Source: an uncultured bacterium (GTDB taxonomy: Bacteria; Elusimicrobiota; Elusimicrobia; Elusimicrobiales; Elusimicrobiaceae). From it: a stretch of 64,000 bases of DNA. Shown piece after piece: positions 26,317 to 35,230 of the stretch. Within the stretch, counting starts at the first letter, position 1; every line of letters starts with the position of its first letter. The translations under genes and the position numbers were made by a program. Below the pieces are notes generated by a model. That model was given only the letters and a program-made list of their open reading frames with translations. It was not told the DNA's origin and did no database searches. The DNA lies in contig CASEVY010000012.1 of NCBI GenBank assembly GCA_949291515.1, positions 1 through 64,000 of the forward strand, written 5' to 3'.

Positions 26317-27018
26317 TTAGTAAATCGTCGTGCCTATTTTCTTGCCCGATACCGCCAGTTTTATATTGCCTTTTTTATGCAGGTTGAATACGCAAAGCGG
26401 GAATTTGTTTTCCAAACATAACGCTAAAGCTGCGGTATCCATAAATTTAAGGCCGCGTTTTATTGCGTCCTCGTAAGTAATTTCCTTAATCAGTTTGGCT
26501 TTGGGATTCTTTTTGGGGTCGCTGTCATATACGCCGTCGACCTGCGTCGCTTTAAGCACCAAATCCGCCTTAATTTCCGAAGCTCTCAGAGCGGCGGCGG
26601 AATCCGTAGTAAAGAACGGATTGCCAGTACCGCCGGCGAATATTACCACTCTGCCCTTTTCCAAATGTCTTATCGCTTTGCGCCTTATGAAAGGCTCCGC
26701 CAGCTGGTATACGTTTATGGAAGTTAATACACGCGTCGGCGCGCCGGCGTCTTCCAAAGCCGATTGCAGCGCCAAAGCGTTGATTATGGTAGCCATCATA
26801 CCCATATTGTCGGAATTTACTCTGTTGATTATCCCGCCGCCGTCGCGTACGCCGCGCCAAATATTGCCGCCGCCTATCACTATGGCGAGCTGGCATTTGG
26901 TTTTTAAAGCGGATTTGATTTCTTGCGCGATGTCTTTCAGCGCTTTGGGGTCGATGCCGCGTTCGCCTTGCTGCGCCAGCGCCTCCCCAGACAGTTTGAG
27001 CAATATCCTTTTGGGCAT
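26317..27018 (-). CDS. pyrH: Uridylate kinase
   Basis: 233 residues of the amino-acid-kinase fold: LKLSGEALAQQGERGID at the N-terminus, VIGGGNIWRG, and ATQVDGVYDSDPKKNP for nucleotide binding. It makes UDP from UMP. A GGAGAGG site lies upstream of the ATG, and a promoter can be placed at 27054-27081. Confidence 0.95.
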   Translation of the reverse strand: MPKRILLKLSGEALAQQGERGIDPKALKDIAQEIKSALKTKCQLAIVIGGGNIWRGVRDGGGIINRVNSDNMGMMATIINALALQSALEDAGAPTRVLTSINVYQLAEPFIRRKAIRHLEKGRVVIFAGGTGNPFFTTDSAAALRASEIKADLVLKATQVDGVYDSDPKKNPKAKLIKEITYEDAIKRGLKFMDTAALALCLENKFPLCVFNLHKKGNIKLAVSGKKIGTTIY

Positions 27019-27053
27019 AAGCGTACCTCTCCGAAGATTATTAAATAGTTTTT

Positions 27054-27081
27054 TCTATAATACAAAATTTTATAAGTGCAA
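27054..27081 (-). promoter_or_regulatory. Sigma70-type promoter of pyrH
   Basis: On the minus strand TTGCAC (27076-27081), 16-base spacer, TATAGA (27054-27059), in the gap between the DUF2207 gene and pyrH. Confidence 0.55.
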
Positions 27082-27121
27082 GCATAATAATATGTCCGAT
27101 ATTTTGGGGAAAAAGAAGTTT

Positions 27122-28837
27122 TTACCTTCCGCCTCCGCCGCCTCCGCCGAAGCCTCCGCCGGAAAATCCTCCTCCGAAACTGCCGCCTCTGCCCGACGAC
27201 TTGGAAGAAGGCTTTATTGCGGCGTGCGCCAAACTCGTAGACAAAATCGTACCCGTTATAATAGGGCGCCCGCCGTAATGCATAAGTTTATCTTCAACAA
27301 TATCCCTAGAGAGCATTTTCGTAAAGCTTTTTATCCATTCTCCCTGTATCCCGAAAGCGTAAGCATAGGGCAGATAGTCGGCAAATACTTTTAGTTTGTC
27401 TTCCGGATTGGAGAGTTCCGCCCGATGTAATTCCGCCGTCTCCATATATTTTTTAAAGCCAAGCAGGTCCAAATATAAATCCCGCCCCGCTTTTGTTGTA
27501 TTGTCTATTGTGGACATATATACCAAATATCCCGCGACAGAGGACAAAAAGATAAGCTCTTTGCTGTTGAAAATAACATTCATACTCGGCAAGAACAAAA
27601 GCAGAATTATCAATGTCGGCCAATTGGCCTGCAGCGTATTCTTGTTGGCTATGGAAAAGGCGACCGCCGTCAAAATAATATTGATCAAAATTACCTGCGG
27701 GTCAAATCCCGCCTGCATTGCAAGCATTATCAAAAGGGGAAAAATACCGAATTTATTGTTTTTGTTTATAAAGTGCTGTCCGTCGCTTTTCAAAATATTG
27801 CGGAAAGATTTTACGGCGGCGGCTATCTCCGGCTGATATGATTTACCGATATAGACTATGTCGCTTGAAAAGAAACCGTCCAAAATAAAAAGTTCTTCCT
27901 TGGGCAGATTGTGGCCGTATTTGTCTTTGAGTTGGAGTTCGATTAGTTTGCCGTTTCCGGTTATTTTTATCTTTTCCTTGCCGCATAGGCTTACTAAGGC
28001 GGCGGCAAAGAAAGAGAGTTTAAATTTTCTGGCCAGCAGATAACCCGCAAATGCGGGCGAAATACCCTCCGGCGGGGCGTAGAGTATTCTGCCGTCGTAT
28101 TTCGGATCTCGTCCGTATTTGTACCAAGTAAATAAAAAATAAATTAGCAATACGGCAAAAAGCAGCCAGGGCAGATGATTGCGCGCAAACCGTTTTATCT
28201 TCATTTGAAGAGTTTCCTTGGCAAAACCTTTTTCGAAAGGGACGGCTACGGTAAAACCTTCGCCGGGGGCCAGCGCGGAGGTCGTGTAAAAAAGTAAATT
28301 GCCGCCTTTTTGCGCCTGAGATTTTTTCTCGCCGTATCCGCCCGTATATAGAGATATACCCTCCTCAATAACCTTAAGGCCTTGCGGCGCGTCGAACTTA
28401 AAAGAGGCGCGCTCTATCGGGAACTGCCAATAGTTTCCCGTAACGTTCCAATAAATTTCGTCGTAGTTGCCGCCGAATATGACGCCGTTTTTCATCGTAT
28501 AAGTCAGAGTATATTCGTGGCGGCCGCGGGCGATATAGTCGTCATTGCCGAAGTTTATCGTCAAATTGCCGCCGTATCTTTCGGTAAAGTAAGGGTGCGG
28601 CTGGCCGTCCATATATAAGGATAGCGGGATTATGTCGCGGTCCGCTTCCAGCGGTATGGTCCTGTATATTCCGCGTCTTATGTTTTTGTGTTCGGCATTG
28701 ACCGTAATTTTCTCAGTAACGGTAATGTCAGAGTTTTTGTTAAGGGTAAGAGTAACGTCGAAATCCAAAATCCTTTCACGTGCGAAGGATAGTGTGGCTG
28801 CTAAAGAAAAAGCGAGTATAAAGAAAAATTTTTTCAT
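27122..28837 (-). CDS. DUF2207-family membrane protein with Gly-rich tail
   Basis: 571 residues: signal peptide (1-18), an extracytoplasmic DUF2207-type domain (about 20-205, with ERILDFDVTLTLNKNSDI and RRGIYRTIPL), a membrane helix near 225-240, a cytoplasmic segment, further helices around 375-440, and a C-terminal tail that is almost only Gly, Ser and Phe. This is the YciQ-like layout. Biochemical function is not established for the family. The stop lies 100 bases upstream of pyrH in the tsf-to-pyrH interval. Confidence 0.75.
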   Translation of the reverse strand: MKKFFFILAFSLAATLSFARERILDFDVTLTLNKNSDITVTEKITVNAEHKNIRRGIYRTIPLEADRDIIPLSLYMDGQPHPYFTERYGGNLTINFGNDDYIARGRHEYTLTYTMKNGVIFGGNYDEIYWNVTGNYWQFPIERASFKFDAPQGLKVIEEGISLYTGGYGEKKSQAQKGGNLLFYTTSALAPGEGFTVAVPFEKGFAKETLQMKIKRFARNHLPWLLFAVLLIYFLFTWYKYGRDPKYDGRILYAPPEGISPAFAGYLLARKFKLSFFAAALVSLCGKEKIKITGNGKLIELQLKDKYGHNLPKEELFILDGFFSSDIVYIGKSYQPEIAAAVKSFRNILKSDGQHFINKNNKFGIFPLLIMLAMQAGFDPQVILINIILTAVAFSIANKNTLQANWPTLIILLLFLPSMNVIFNSKELIFLSSVAGYLVYMSTIDNTTKAGRDLYLDLLGFKKYMETAELHRAELSNPEDKLKVFADYLPYAYAFGIQGEWIKSFTKMLSRDIVEDKLMHYGGRPIITGTILSTSLAHAAIKPSSKSSGRGGSFGGGFSGGGFGGGGGGGR

Positions 28838-28874
28838 AGTTTAAATTATAAGATATATCCTTCGAGTTAAACAA

Positions 28875-28905
28875 GAAAAAATCCGGCTTTTTAAAGCCGG
28901 ATTTT
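28875..28905 (-). terminator. Intrinsic terminator after the secreted paralog pair
   Basis: Stem AAATCCGGCTTT/AAAGCCGGATTT with flanking A/T runs, immediately past the stop at 28907. Confidence 0.85.
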
Positions 28906-28906
28906 G

Positions 28907-29824
28907 TTAGCGTTGTTCAAAAGAGTACTTGTTTTTAAAATTTTCCCAATCCGATTCTTTAAACAGATTTTTAACTTTCTCTTTCTTATCCAACTCTTCG
29001 TTTGAAGCTGTAAGCGCTTCTTTGACTGAGCTTGCCGTCTTTTCCGAAGTCATCAAATTTATTTCTTGTTTTAAAGTTTGGAAGTATTCCTCATTTTCGC
29101 CTATGATATCGGCGGTCAGCCTCTTGTTGCTTTGGCCAAGCTCAAGAGCGGTAAGCGCAAAAAGTTTGCCGGAAGCCTGTTTTGCCTGTTTTAAAGCGCG
29201 TTTGAAAGCGGTTCTTTCGTTCGATACGCTTTTGGCCGCGGCGGTTTCGCTTGTCATAAGGCTAAGCCCGATAATGCCGCCTGCCAACATTAAGGCTATG
29301 CCCGCTTTCGAAGAAGATGGCTTTTTGTATCTGACGATATTGTCGAATTCTTTTACCAAAGTTTTCAGTTCTTCGCTGCCTTGCGGGTATTTCAGATTTT
29401 TAAGAAAGTATACGAAATCGTTTGTAATCATCGAGGGCAAAGCGTCGTGTTTGAGCGGCGCGCGCATATATTCATAAGTGTACATTCCTCTGAGCTCGAA
29501 GAACGCTTCGGATAATTTCCTGTTAAGTGCTGGATTGGCGTCATAAACGGCATTGTGCCTTTGCAGATACTGCATTATTTCCAAAATTTTGCTCGTAGCC
29601 TGTTCCAAAGTGCTTTTCGGCATTTGGGTTATCATTCCGGCCGAGGCGGCCATAGCGTATAAAGTGAAAGGTTTTACTCCACTGTCTTGCGACAGATTTT
29701 TATAAGTTATTAATGGCTTGTCCAAAAGCATTTGAGCTTCTTGCGCTCTGCTTAAGTTTTGTGAGAACGCGTTAAGCGGCAATAGCTGAGCCGAAAGCAA
29801 TAAAGCAATAATTTTTTTATACAT
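28907..29824 (-). CDS. Secreted helical protein, paralog A, unknown function
   Basis: 305 residues with a signal peptide (cleavage plausible after NAFSQ, about residue 22). A hydrophobic stretch near 175-195 (KAGIALMLAGGIIGLSLM) is followed by RTAFKRALKQAK, a Leu/Ala-rich segment ending in ALELGQSNKRLTADIIGENE, and EINLMTS. The same sequence of motifs occurs in the gene upstream (29905-30906), so the two are diverged tandem duplicates. A GGAGG site precedes the ATG. I recognise no named family. It is likely periplasmic or anchored by the mid-protein helix. Confidence 0.65.
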   Translation of the reverse strand: MYKKIIALLLSAQLLPLNAFSQNLSRAQEAQMLLDKPLITYKNLSQDSGVKPFTLYAMAASAGMITQMPKSTLEQATSKILEIMQYLQRHNAVYDANPALNRKLSEAFFELRGMYTYEYMRAPLKHDALPSMITNDFVYFLKNLKYPQGSEELKTLVKEFDNIVRYKKPSSSKAGIALMLAGGIIGLSLMTSETAAAKSVSNERTAFKRALKQAKQASGKLFALTALELGQSNKRLTADIIGENEEYFQTLKQEINLMTSEKTASSVKEALTASNEELDKKEKVKNLFKESDWENFKNKYSFEQR

Positions 29825-29904
29825 AATTCCTCCAGTGAAGTATTTAATTTTTTTAAAATATTAAAACAAAATATTAACTGCGTAAAGTTCACCAAACTCC
29901 GAAG

Positions 29905-30906
29905 CTACTTTCTTCGGACAGAGCCTGCCGCTTCGCTGAAATTAAAGCCTATATTTAGCGGTTCGGCACTGGAAAGCATATCAATAAAATCGTTTTTAAG
30001 TTCTTGTTCTCGGGTTTCTTTTGCAATCTCTTTAAGTTCATTGACGGTAGTCGGCGCGGTTATTAAATCTATTTCCGCAGATATTATCGGATATAGACTG
30101 TTTCCTTTTCGAGAGTCCTCAAGAAGAATATCGGCCACTGCAGTTTCGTTGTGTTCCGATAAAGCCAAAGCCGCCAGGGTTAGAGCTTCTGGCCCGTTGC
30201 CTTTAGCTTGGATAAGAGCCCTTTTGATCTGCGTTCTTGAGGAGGATATCTGCGCGTTTGAAACCTGATTTGGCATCAAAGCCAAAGCGGTTACGGCTAT
30301 TAATCCCAAAGCTATGCCTTTTTCCGACATTCTTTCCGCACTTCTTTTTAGTATCGCGTTTATGGATTTAACGGCCGATTTCATTTCAGGGTTAGCTTTC
30401 AAAAGGTTTTTTGGAATGGCGTTTAAGGTCTGCTTTATTTTGGGGTGCAAGTCTGGCGGGATATAGGAAAATCCGCTTTTTTTGGGAAAGGACGCCGCGT
30501 ACTCGCCAAATTCCTGCAGCTGTTTGTTCAACAGATTGATGTCCCTGCTTAAGGCGGAATAATTCGCTTTTCCTTTTACCGCTTTATTAAAACTTCTTGT
30601 CAGTTGTTCTGATCTTTTTGCCAAAGCGGCGGGGGGATTGTTTCTTTCCAAAGTGATATCGCCGATGAAAGCCTTTATTCTGGATATAATATCCGTATTC
30701 GCGTTTAAGGAATAGCCCGCGGCGATAGCCAATGAGAGATCCGGTAATTGGCAAGGCAAACCGTTTTGGGCCAAAATGGTTTTAGGTTTTCGCAGTTTTA
30801 TTTGGATATCTTCTTGAGTATAAGCGGCGCCATTGCTTTGGGCGCAAAGCGGTGCTGCGCATATAAAATTAACGGCTGTGACAAAAGAGAGTAGCTTTTT
30901 TAACAT
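29905..30906 (-). CDS. Secreted helical protein, paralog B, unknown function
   Basis: 333 residues with a signal peptide (cleavage plausible after PLCAQ, about residue 23). It shares with paralog A the order KGIALGLIAVTALALM, RTQIKRALIQAK, ALALSEHNETAVADILLEDS and EIDLITAPTTVNELKE. The N-terminal 180 residues are helical and more divergent. The spacing to paralog A is 80 bases and a promoter lies at 31012-31040, so the two probably form one unit. No catalytic motif is visible. Confidence 0.65.
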   Translation of the reverse strand: MLKKLLSFVTAVNFICAAPLCAQSNGAAYTQEDIQIKLRKPKTILAQNGLPCQLPDLSLAIAAGYSLNANTDIISRIKAFIGDITLERNNPPAALAKRSEQLTRSFNKAVKGKANYSALSRDINLLNKQLQEFGEYAASFPKKSGFSYIPPDLHPKIKQTLNAIPKNLLKANPEMKSAVKSINAILKRSAERMSEKGIALGLIAVTALALMPNQVSNAQISSSRTQIKRALIQAKGNGPEALTLAALALSEHNETAVADILLEDSRKGNSLYPIISAEIDLITAPTTVNELKEIAKETREQELKNDFIDMLSSAEPLNIGFNFSEAAGSVRRK

Positions 30907-31011
30907 AACATTATCACTCCCGGTTTATATCGTTTAGTTTTTATGTTGAAAACGGAGAGGCTGAATTTAAGGTTCTCTTTTTGAAGTTCCGCGAAACAGT
31001 CCCACACTCCC

Positions 31012-31040
31012 ATTTTAATATTGTTGACATCTTTTTGCAA
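31012..31040 (-). promoter_or_regulatory. Sigma70-type promoter of the secreted paralog pair
   Basis: On the minus strand TTGCAA (31035-31040), 17-base spacer, TAAAAT (31012-31017), about 100 bases before the ATG of paralog B. Confidence 0.6.
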
Positions 31041-31105
31041 GAAAAGTTGTAAAAAAACAGCCGCAATTTAGGCCTATGTGATTTATGGGAAAAAAGGCCC
31101 AAAAT

Positions 31106-31138
31106 AAAAAAACCCCTTCTTTTCGAAGGGGTTTTTTA
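31106..31138 (-). terminator. Intrinsic terminator of rpsB-tsf
   Basis: Stem AACCCCTTC/GAAGGGGTT with flanking A/T runs, 12 bases past the tsf stop. Confidence 0.85.
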
Positions 31139-31150
31139 TTGTTCTTGTTT

Positions 31151-31996
31151 TTAGAATCTTACGAATCTCGTAACTTTCAAGTTTACTCCGAGTTTCTTGC
31201 TTTCTTCGTCGATGATGTCCTGTACGGATTTTTTGTTGTCCTTTATTGACGGCTGGTCAAGCAGGCAGACGTCTTTAAAGAATTTTTTAATTCTGCCGGG
31301 GATCATCTTTTCGATTGCGGCCTCGGGTTTGCCTTCGTTTTTGGCTTGAGTAATGGCGATGTCTTTTTCCTTTTCGATAACTTCTGCGGGGACTTCGCTT
31401 TCGTTCAAGTATTGGGCGACCATACCCACCGCCTGCATTGCGATGGCGCGGGCGAGTTCTTTAACCTCGTCTTTTTTGCCGCAGCAGCCGTCGGTTTTAT
31501 CGCAAACGATTTCTACCAAGGCGGCTTTTTTGTTATCGGAATGCAAATAGTAGTTGATTACGCCGCAGCCTTCGCCTTTTTTCCAGCAGACGGCCTTGTT
31601 GAAGGAAACGTTCTCACCGAATTTAGGGGCGAGTTCGTGAATCATAGCCGTAATTTTCTCGTCCTTTGTATAATCGGCGACATCGGGGTTTTGAAGCATA
31701 TATTCCGATATTTTGTCTACGAGGCCGATAAAGTCGGCGGTTTTGGCTACGAAGTCGGTTTCACAGCCCAGATAGGCCATAGCTACGGTATTGCCGTCTT
31801 CGGATACTTTAATGGATACTCTTCCTTCTTTAGTTTCGCGGCCGGCGCGTTTAGCCATATCGGCCAAACCTTTTTTGCGCAAGAAAGTTACAGCGGCTTC
31901 GACGTCGTTATTGCATTCGGCCAAGGCCTGTTTGCAAGCGCCGAGTCCCGCGCCGGTTTTTTCTCTTAAAAGTTTAATATTTTCCAAACTTGACAT
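31151..31996 (-). CDS. tsf: Elongation factor Ts
   Basis: 281 residues. The N-terminal UBA-like motif LREKTGAGLGACKQAL and the core contact region (GCETDFVAKT) are clear. It is the guanine-nucleotide exchange factor for EF-Tu. The coding sequence follows rpsB with a 60-base gap that holds a GC-rich hairpin (32023-32042). An AGGAG site precedes the ATG. An unusual cysteine-rich loop (CDKTDGCCGKKDE) sits in the middle of the dimerisation domain. Confidence 0.95.
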   Translation of the reverse strand: MSSLENIKLLREKTGAGLGACKQALAECNNDVEAAVTFLRKKGLADMAKRAGRETKEGRVSIKVSEDGNTVAMAYLGCETDFVAKTADFIGLVDKISEYMLQNPDVADYTKDEKITAMIHELAPKFGENVSFNKAVCWKKGEGCGVINYYLHSDNKKAALVEIVCDKTDGCCGKKDEVKELARAIAMQAVGMVAQYLNESEVPAEVIEKEKDIAITQAKNEGKPEAAIEKMIPGRIKKFFKDVCLLDQPSIKDNKKSVQDIIDEESKKLGVNLKVTRFVRF

Positions 31997-32022
31997 AAAT
32001 TCTCCTGTTTAAATTATCGCCC

Positions 32023-32042
32023 GCCCGCATTTTGGCGGGCGG
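32023..32042 (-). promoter_or_regulatory. GC-rich hairpin between rpsB and tsf
   Basis: Inverted repeat GCCCGCC/GGCGGGC without a clear T tail. It may tune the rpsB:tsf transcript ratio or protect the upstream mRNA. Confidence 0.45.
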
Positions 32043-32056
32043 ACAAAGGTTAAAAC

Positions 32057-33088
32057 TTAAGCGGCGGCTTCCTCGGAAGGTTTTTCCGCTTCTTCTTTAG
32101 TTTCTTCTTTCGCTTTCGCGGTTTTCTTTACGGTCGTCTTTTTGGCGGCCGGTTTTTTAGCCGCGGTCGTTTTTTTTGCGGCCGGTTTCTTTGCCGCTTT
32201 TTCTTCTTTCGCTTCCTCTTTGACTTCGGCTTCTTCCGCTTTTTCCGCTACGATGGCTTCAGCTTCAGCGACGACTTCTTTCTTCGTTTCTTCCACCGCG
32301 GCGCTCAAGGCTTCGGCCATTACGGGGTTTTCAACCGGTTTTTCTTCCGCAACGGGTTCTTGCGCGGCTTCAGCTTCAGCTTTCTGCTCGGCATTGGCGC
32401 CGTTGGCTTCGTTTCTGCCTTCGATTATGGAATCGGCTACGGCCATACAGAAGAGTTTGATTGATCTGGCGGCGTCGTCATTGCCGGGGACCGGTACGGT
32501 AATATCGTCGGGGTCGGCGTTGGTGTCGCATACGGCCACTACGGGAATACCCAATATTTTGGCTTCTTTCACCGCGCCTTGCGTATCAACAGGGTCTATG
32601 ATGAAAAGTATGTCCGGCAGGGTTTTCATATCTCTTATTCCGCTGAGGAGTTTTCTTAAGCGGTTCATTTCTTTGGTTAATCTTGACGCTTCTTTTTTCG
32701 ATATGGCTTTAAGTACGCCTTCTTCTTCCCATTTTTCGAGCTCGGCCATTCTTTCTACGGATTTTCTTACCGTCTGGAAATTGGTTAAAGTACCGCCCAG
32801 CCATTTTTCGTGTATGCAGGGGCAGCCCGCTCTCAGAGCTTCGGTTTTGATGGCTTCTTGTGCTTGTTTTTTAGTGCCTACGAATAAGAATTTAGAACCT
32901 TTCTTCGCTTCTTCTTTAATGTAAGCGCAGGCCTTCTTTAATTCTTTCGCGGTTTTCTGCAAGTCTAAGATATGTACGCCGTTTCTTTCGCCGAAGATAT
33001 AGCGGCTCATTTTAGGGTTCCATCTTGAGGTTTGGTGGCCAAAGTGCACACCGGCTTCCAACATAGCCTTCATTGATATATTGCTCAT
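32057..33088 (-). CDS. rpsB: 30S ribosomal protein S2 with Lys/Ala/Glu-rich C-terminal extension
   Basis: 343 residues against about 240 in most bacteria. Residues 1-230 are ordinary S2 ([44 protein letters not shown]). The remaining ~110 are Glu/Ala-rich and then end in repeated AAKK(P/T) units like a histone-H1 tail. An AGGAG site precedes the ATG. It heads the rpsB-tsf unit behind an extended -10 promoter and a structured leader of about 125 bases. Confidence 0.94.
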   Translation of the reverse strand: MSNISMKAMLEAGVHFGHQTSRWNPKMSRYIFGERNGVHILDLQKTAKELKKACAYIKEEAKKGSKFLFVGTKKQAQEAIKTEALRAGCPCIHEKWLGGTLTNFQTVRKSVERMAELEKWEEEGVLKAISKKEASRLTKEMNRLRKLLSGIRDMKTLPDILFIIDPVDTQGAVKEAKILGIPVVAVCDTNADPDDITVPVPGNDDAARSIKLFCMAVADSIIEGRNEANGANAEQKAEAEAAQEPVAEEKPVENPVMAEALSAAVEETKKEVVAEAEAIVAEKAEEAEVKEEAKEEKAAKKPAAKKTTAAKKPAAKKTTVKKTAKAKEETKEEAEKPSEEAAA

Positions 33089-33213
33089 TTAATTTCTCCT
33101 TGTGTCGGCGCGGGCCAAAATTTGGATAGGGGATATCCATAGCGGCACGCTGCCAAAGCGTCGTAAACGAGGCATTTGATTTACAGATTTTTTTCGCTTC
33201 GTTTATCCGGCTT
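33089..33213 (-). ncRNA. Structured 5' leader of rpsB-tsf
   Basis: Between the promoter and the ATG the minus strand can form a long-range 7-bp stem (TAAACGA at 33199-33205 with TCGTTTA at 33164-33170), a hairpin ACGCTTTGGCAGCGT (33147-33161) and a small GGATA/TATCC hairpin. This is a plausible autoregulatory leader for S2. Drawn by eye, not folded by software. Confidence 0.45.
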
Positions 33214-33219
33214 ATAGAT

Positions 33220-33228
33220 ATTATACCA
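33220..33228 (-). promoter_or_regulatory. Extended -10 promoter of rpsB-tsf
   Basis: TGGTATAAT on the minus strand (TGn plus a perfect TATAAT). No good -35 is visible, as expected for an extended -10 promoter. Confidence 0.6.
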
Positions 33229-33356
33229 TAATTGAACCGCTGTTATAGGTGTATTTTTACTATTTGTATTTAAGAGGTGCTTGTACAGGAATGTCTTATA
33301 TGTTCAAGATGAAAAAGGAGCCGGCTTATTTGATTTTGCCGGCTCTTTGTGTTCGA

Positions 33357-33950
33357 TTAAAATCTTCCGTTTACGAATATCATTCCCGGGAACCAGCCGC
33401 TGCTTTTTATAATGTTGACGAAACCAATTTGCAAGCCTCTGTCTATCACGGTGATATTGTTTACGAAACCGAATTGCAAGCCTTTAAAGTATTGGCTTTG
33501 GTTATAAAAACCGAATTGTAAGCCGGTCATACTCTGCGCGAAGTTTACCGCACCGATTTGCGCGCCCAAGGCTTCCATATCGTTAACGTTGACTAACCCC
33601 CATTGTACGCCGGTTAAGGTATCGGAAACGTTCAGAAGACCCCATTGCAATCCTACGGCATCTTTAGAAGTGGTGTAGATAGCCGATTGTACTCCGCGCA
33701 TTTCATAGCTTCTAGAGTAAGCGAAAGCGGCTTGAAGGCCGTGCATTTCTTCCGCTCTTGCGGATATAAAATTCAAGTCTACGCCGTGTACTACAGGCGT
33801 GTTATTGTCGATCAACCCCAAAGACACGTTGGTGAAGTCTGTGTGCGGCCAAGCTACCGTATCGTAGAGCGATAATTTTATCGGAGTCTCGGCGGCGGCA
33901 GTCAATGCCAATGACGTCACTAACAAAAAAGACGCTAACAGCTTTTTCAT
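33357..33950 (-). CDS. Exported surface-repeat protein (GLQxGxxN repeats)
   Basis: 197 residues: signal peptide (1-20) and then about seven imperfect repeats of roughly 18-20 residues with the core G-(L/V/A)-Q-(F/W/I)-G-(F/L/A)-x-N, for example GLQFGFYNQ, GLQFGFVNN and GLQIGFVNI. This looks like the LA_2272-type surface repeat family, whose members are outer-membrane or surface proteins of unknown role. The alternating hydrophobic pattern suggests a beta structure. An AGGAGG site lies a little far (about 12 bases) from the ATG. It diverges from the subtilase gene. Confidence 0.72.
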   Translation of the reverse strand: MKKLLASFLLVTSLALTAAAETPIKLSLYDTVAWPHTDFTNVSLGLIDNNTPVVHGVDLNFISARAEEMHGLQAAFAYSRSYEMRGVQSAIYTTSKDAVGLQWGLLNVSDTLTGVQWGLVNVNDMEALGAQIGAVNFAQSMTGLQFGFYNQSQYFKGLQFGFVNNITVIDRGLQIGFVNIIKSSGWFPGMIFVNGRF

Positions 33951-34050
33951 AAGTTTGTATTGCCTCCTTGAATAATTTATAATTATATTATAGTTTATAT
34001 TTCACGCTGTGCAAAATTTGGTTTGTTTTTATGGTATGGAGCAAGGTCTT

Positions 34051-35226
34051 ATGCGGAACATTTTCAGTAAAGCGGCAATTTTTGTTACGGTTTTATCTTT
34101 AGGGGCTTCCTTGGTTTTTGCTCAGAGGAGCCTTAAGGATATGAACCGCGGAACTTTCCCCCAGAAAAAGCAGACCGACTTGGAAGATGAACTTAAAAAG
34201 AACAAAAGGCCCGTAAATATAATAAATGCGCCCGGCGTCAGGCAGACGACCATAAACGGCAATACCATATATATATATGACAGACCGACCTCTTCCAATA
34301 TACCGGTATACAATCAGGTAACGGTAAGCGGAGGAGGGGGGTATAATCCTTCTTTTTCCGATCAGGCCAATCCGCAGTTTCAAAATTGGGCGATAAGCGC
34401 CATGGGTTTGGACAATACTCCCTATACCGGCGCTGGGATAGTGGCGGCGGTATTGGATTCGGGCGTAGTCCAGCACGAACAATTCTGCGAGGGGGCGGTG
34501 GATATTTTAAACATATCCGGCGTCGATTACGACTATGACGCATACGGCCACGGCACCGCGATAGCCGGCATATTGGGCGGCTGCGGGCCGGAAGGCAGCG
34601 GATTTTCTGGCGTGGCGCCGCGCTTGAAGATGAAAGTCTATAAAATTACGGATAATCAGGGCAATACTAATAATATAAATATAGGTAAAGCGGTTCAGCG
34701 GATATTGGATTATAATAGAACGCATAGGGCCGATCCTATAAGCATTATCAACATAAGCTACGGGTTGGACAGCGACGATCCAGTAGTTTATAACGCTTTG
34801 AAAGCCGCATATGATTCCGGGATAGTGATAGTGGCGCCTTCCGGCAATGACCATGCCAACAAATTGTCGTATCCTGCGGCATACGATTTTGTGATAGCTG
34901 TCGGCGGCCTAAGGCCGACAAGGCAAATATTTGAAAGATCCAATTACGGCGCTGGGGTAGCATTTGTAGCGCCCGCCTCTGCGATATATGCGCCTGCTTT
35001 GGGCAACAGTTACAGTTGGGTTCAGGGGACGTCTTTCGCCGCGCCGTATATAAGCGGAATGGCCGCTTTGATAATGGAAGCGTATAAAAAGAAGTACGGG
35101 ACATTGCCTTCACCCGCCAAGGTCCGCGAGATAATGGGCAAGATAAGCGAACCACAGCCCAATTTATTGCCGCAGTGGCAGGGTTTGGGCTTGCCTAACG
35201 CTTCAAATATAGACAAGGTTATATGA
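34051..35226 (+). CDS. Secreted subtilisin-like serine protease (family S8)
   Basis: 391 residues from the ATG at 34051, where a signal peptide starts directly and GGAG/AAGG stand upstream. Upstream in-frame GTG (34009) and ATG (34036) starts add non-signal sequence. The mature protein has a short pro-like region and a complete S8 domain: Asp136 in VAAVLDSG, His167 in YGHGTAIAG, oxyanion Asn266 in PSGND and Ser328 in GTSFAAPY. It is probably periplasmic or secreted. The next gene (yceD) begins 4 bases after its stop, so this protease leads the yceD-rpmF-plsX operon, which is unusual company. Confidence 0.88.
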   Translation: MRNIFSKAAIFVTVLSLGASLVFAQRSLKDMNRGTFPQKKQTDLEDELKKNKRPVNIINAPGVRQTTINGNTIYIYDRPTSSNIPVYNQVTVSGGGGYNPSFSDQANPQFQNWAISAMGLDNTPYTGAGIVAAVLDSGVVQHEQFCEGAVDILNISGVDYDYDAYGHGTAIAGILGGCGPEGSGFSGVAPRLKMKVYKITDNQGNTNNINIGKAVQRILDYNRTHRADPISIINISYGLDSDDPVVYNALKAAYDSGIVIVAPSGNDHANKLSYPAAYDFVIAVGGLRPTRQIFERSNYGAGVAFVAPASAIYAPALGNSYSWVQGTSFAAPYISGMAALIMEAYKKKYGTLPSPAKVREIMGKISEPQPNLLPQWQGLGLPNASNIDKVI

Positions 35227-35230
35227 AGAT

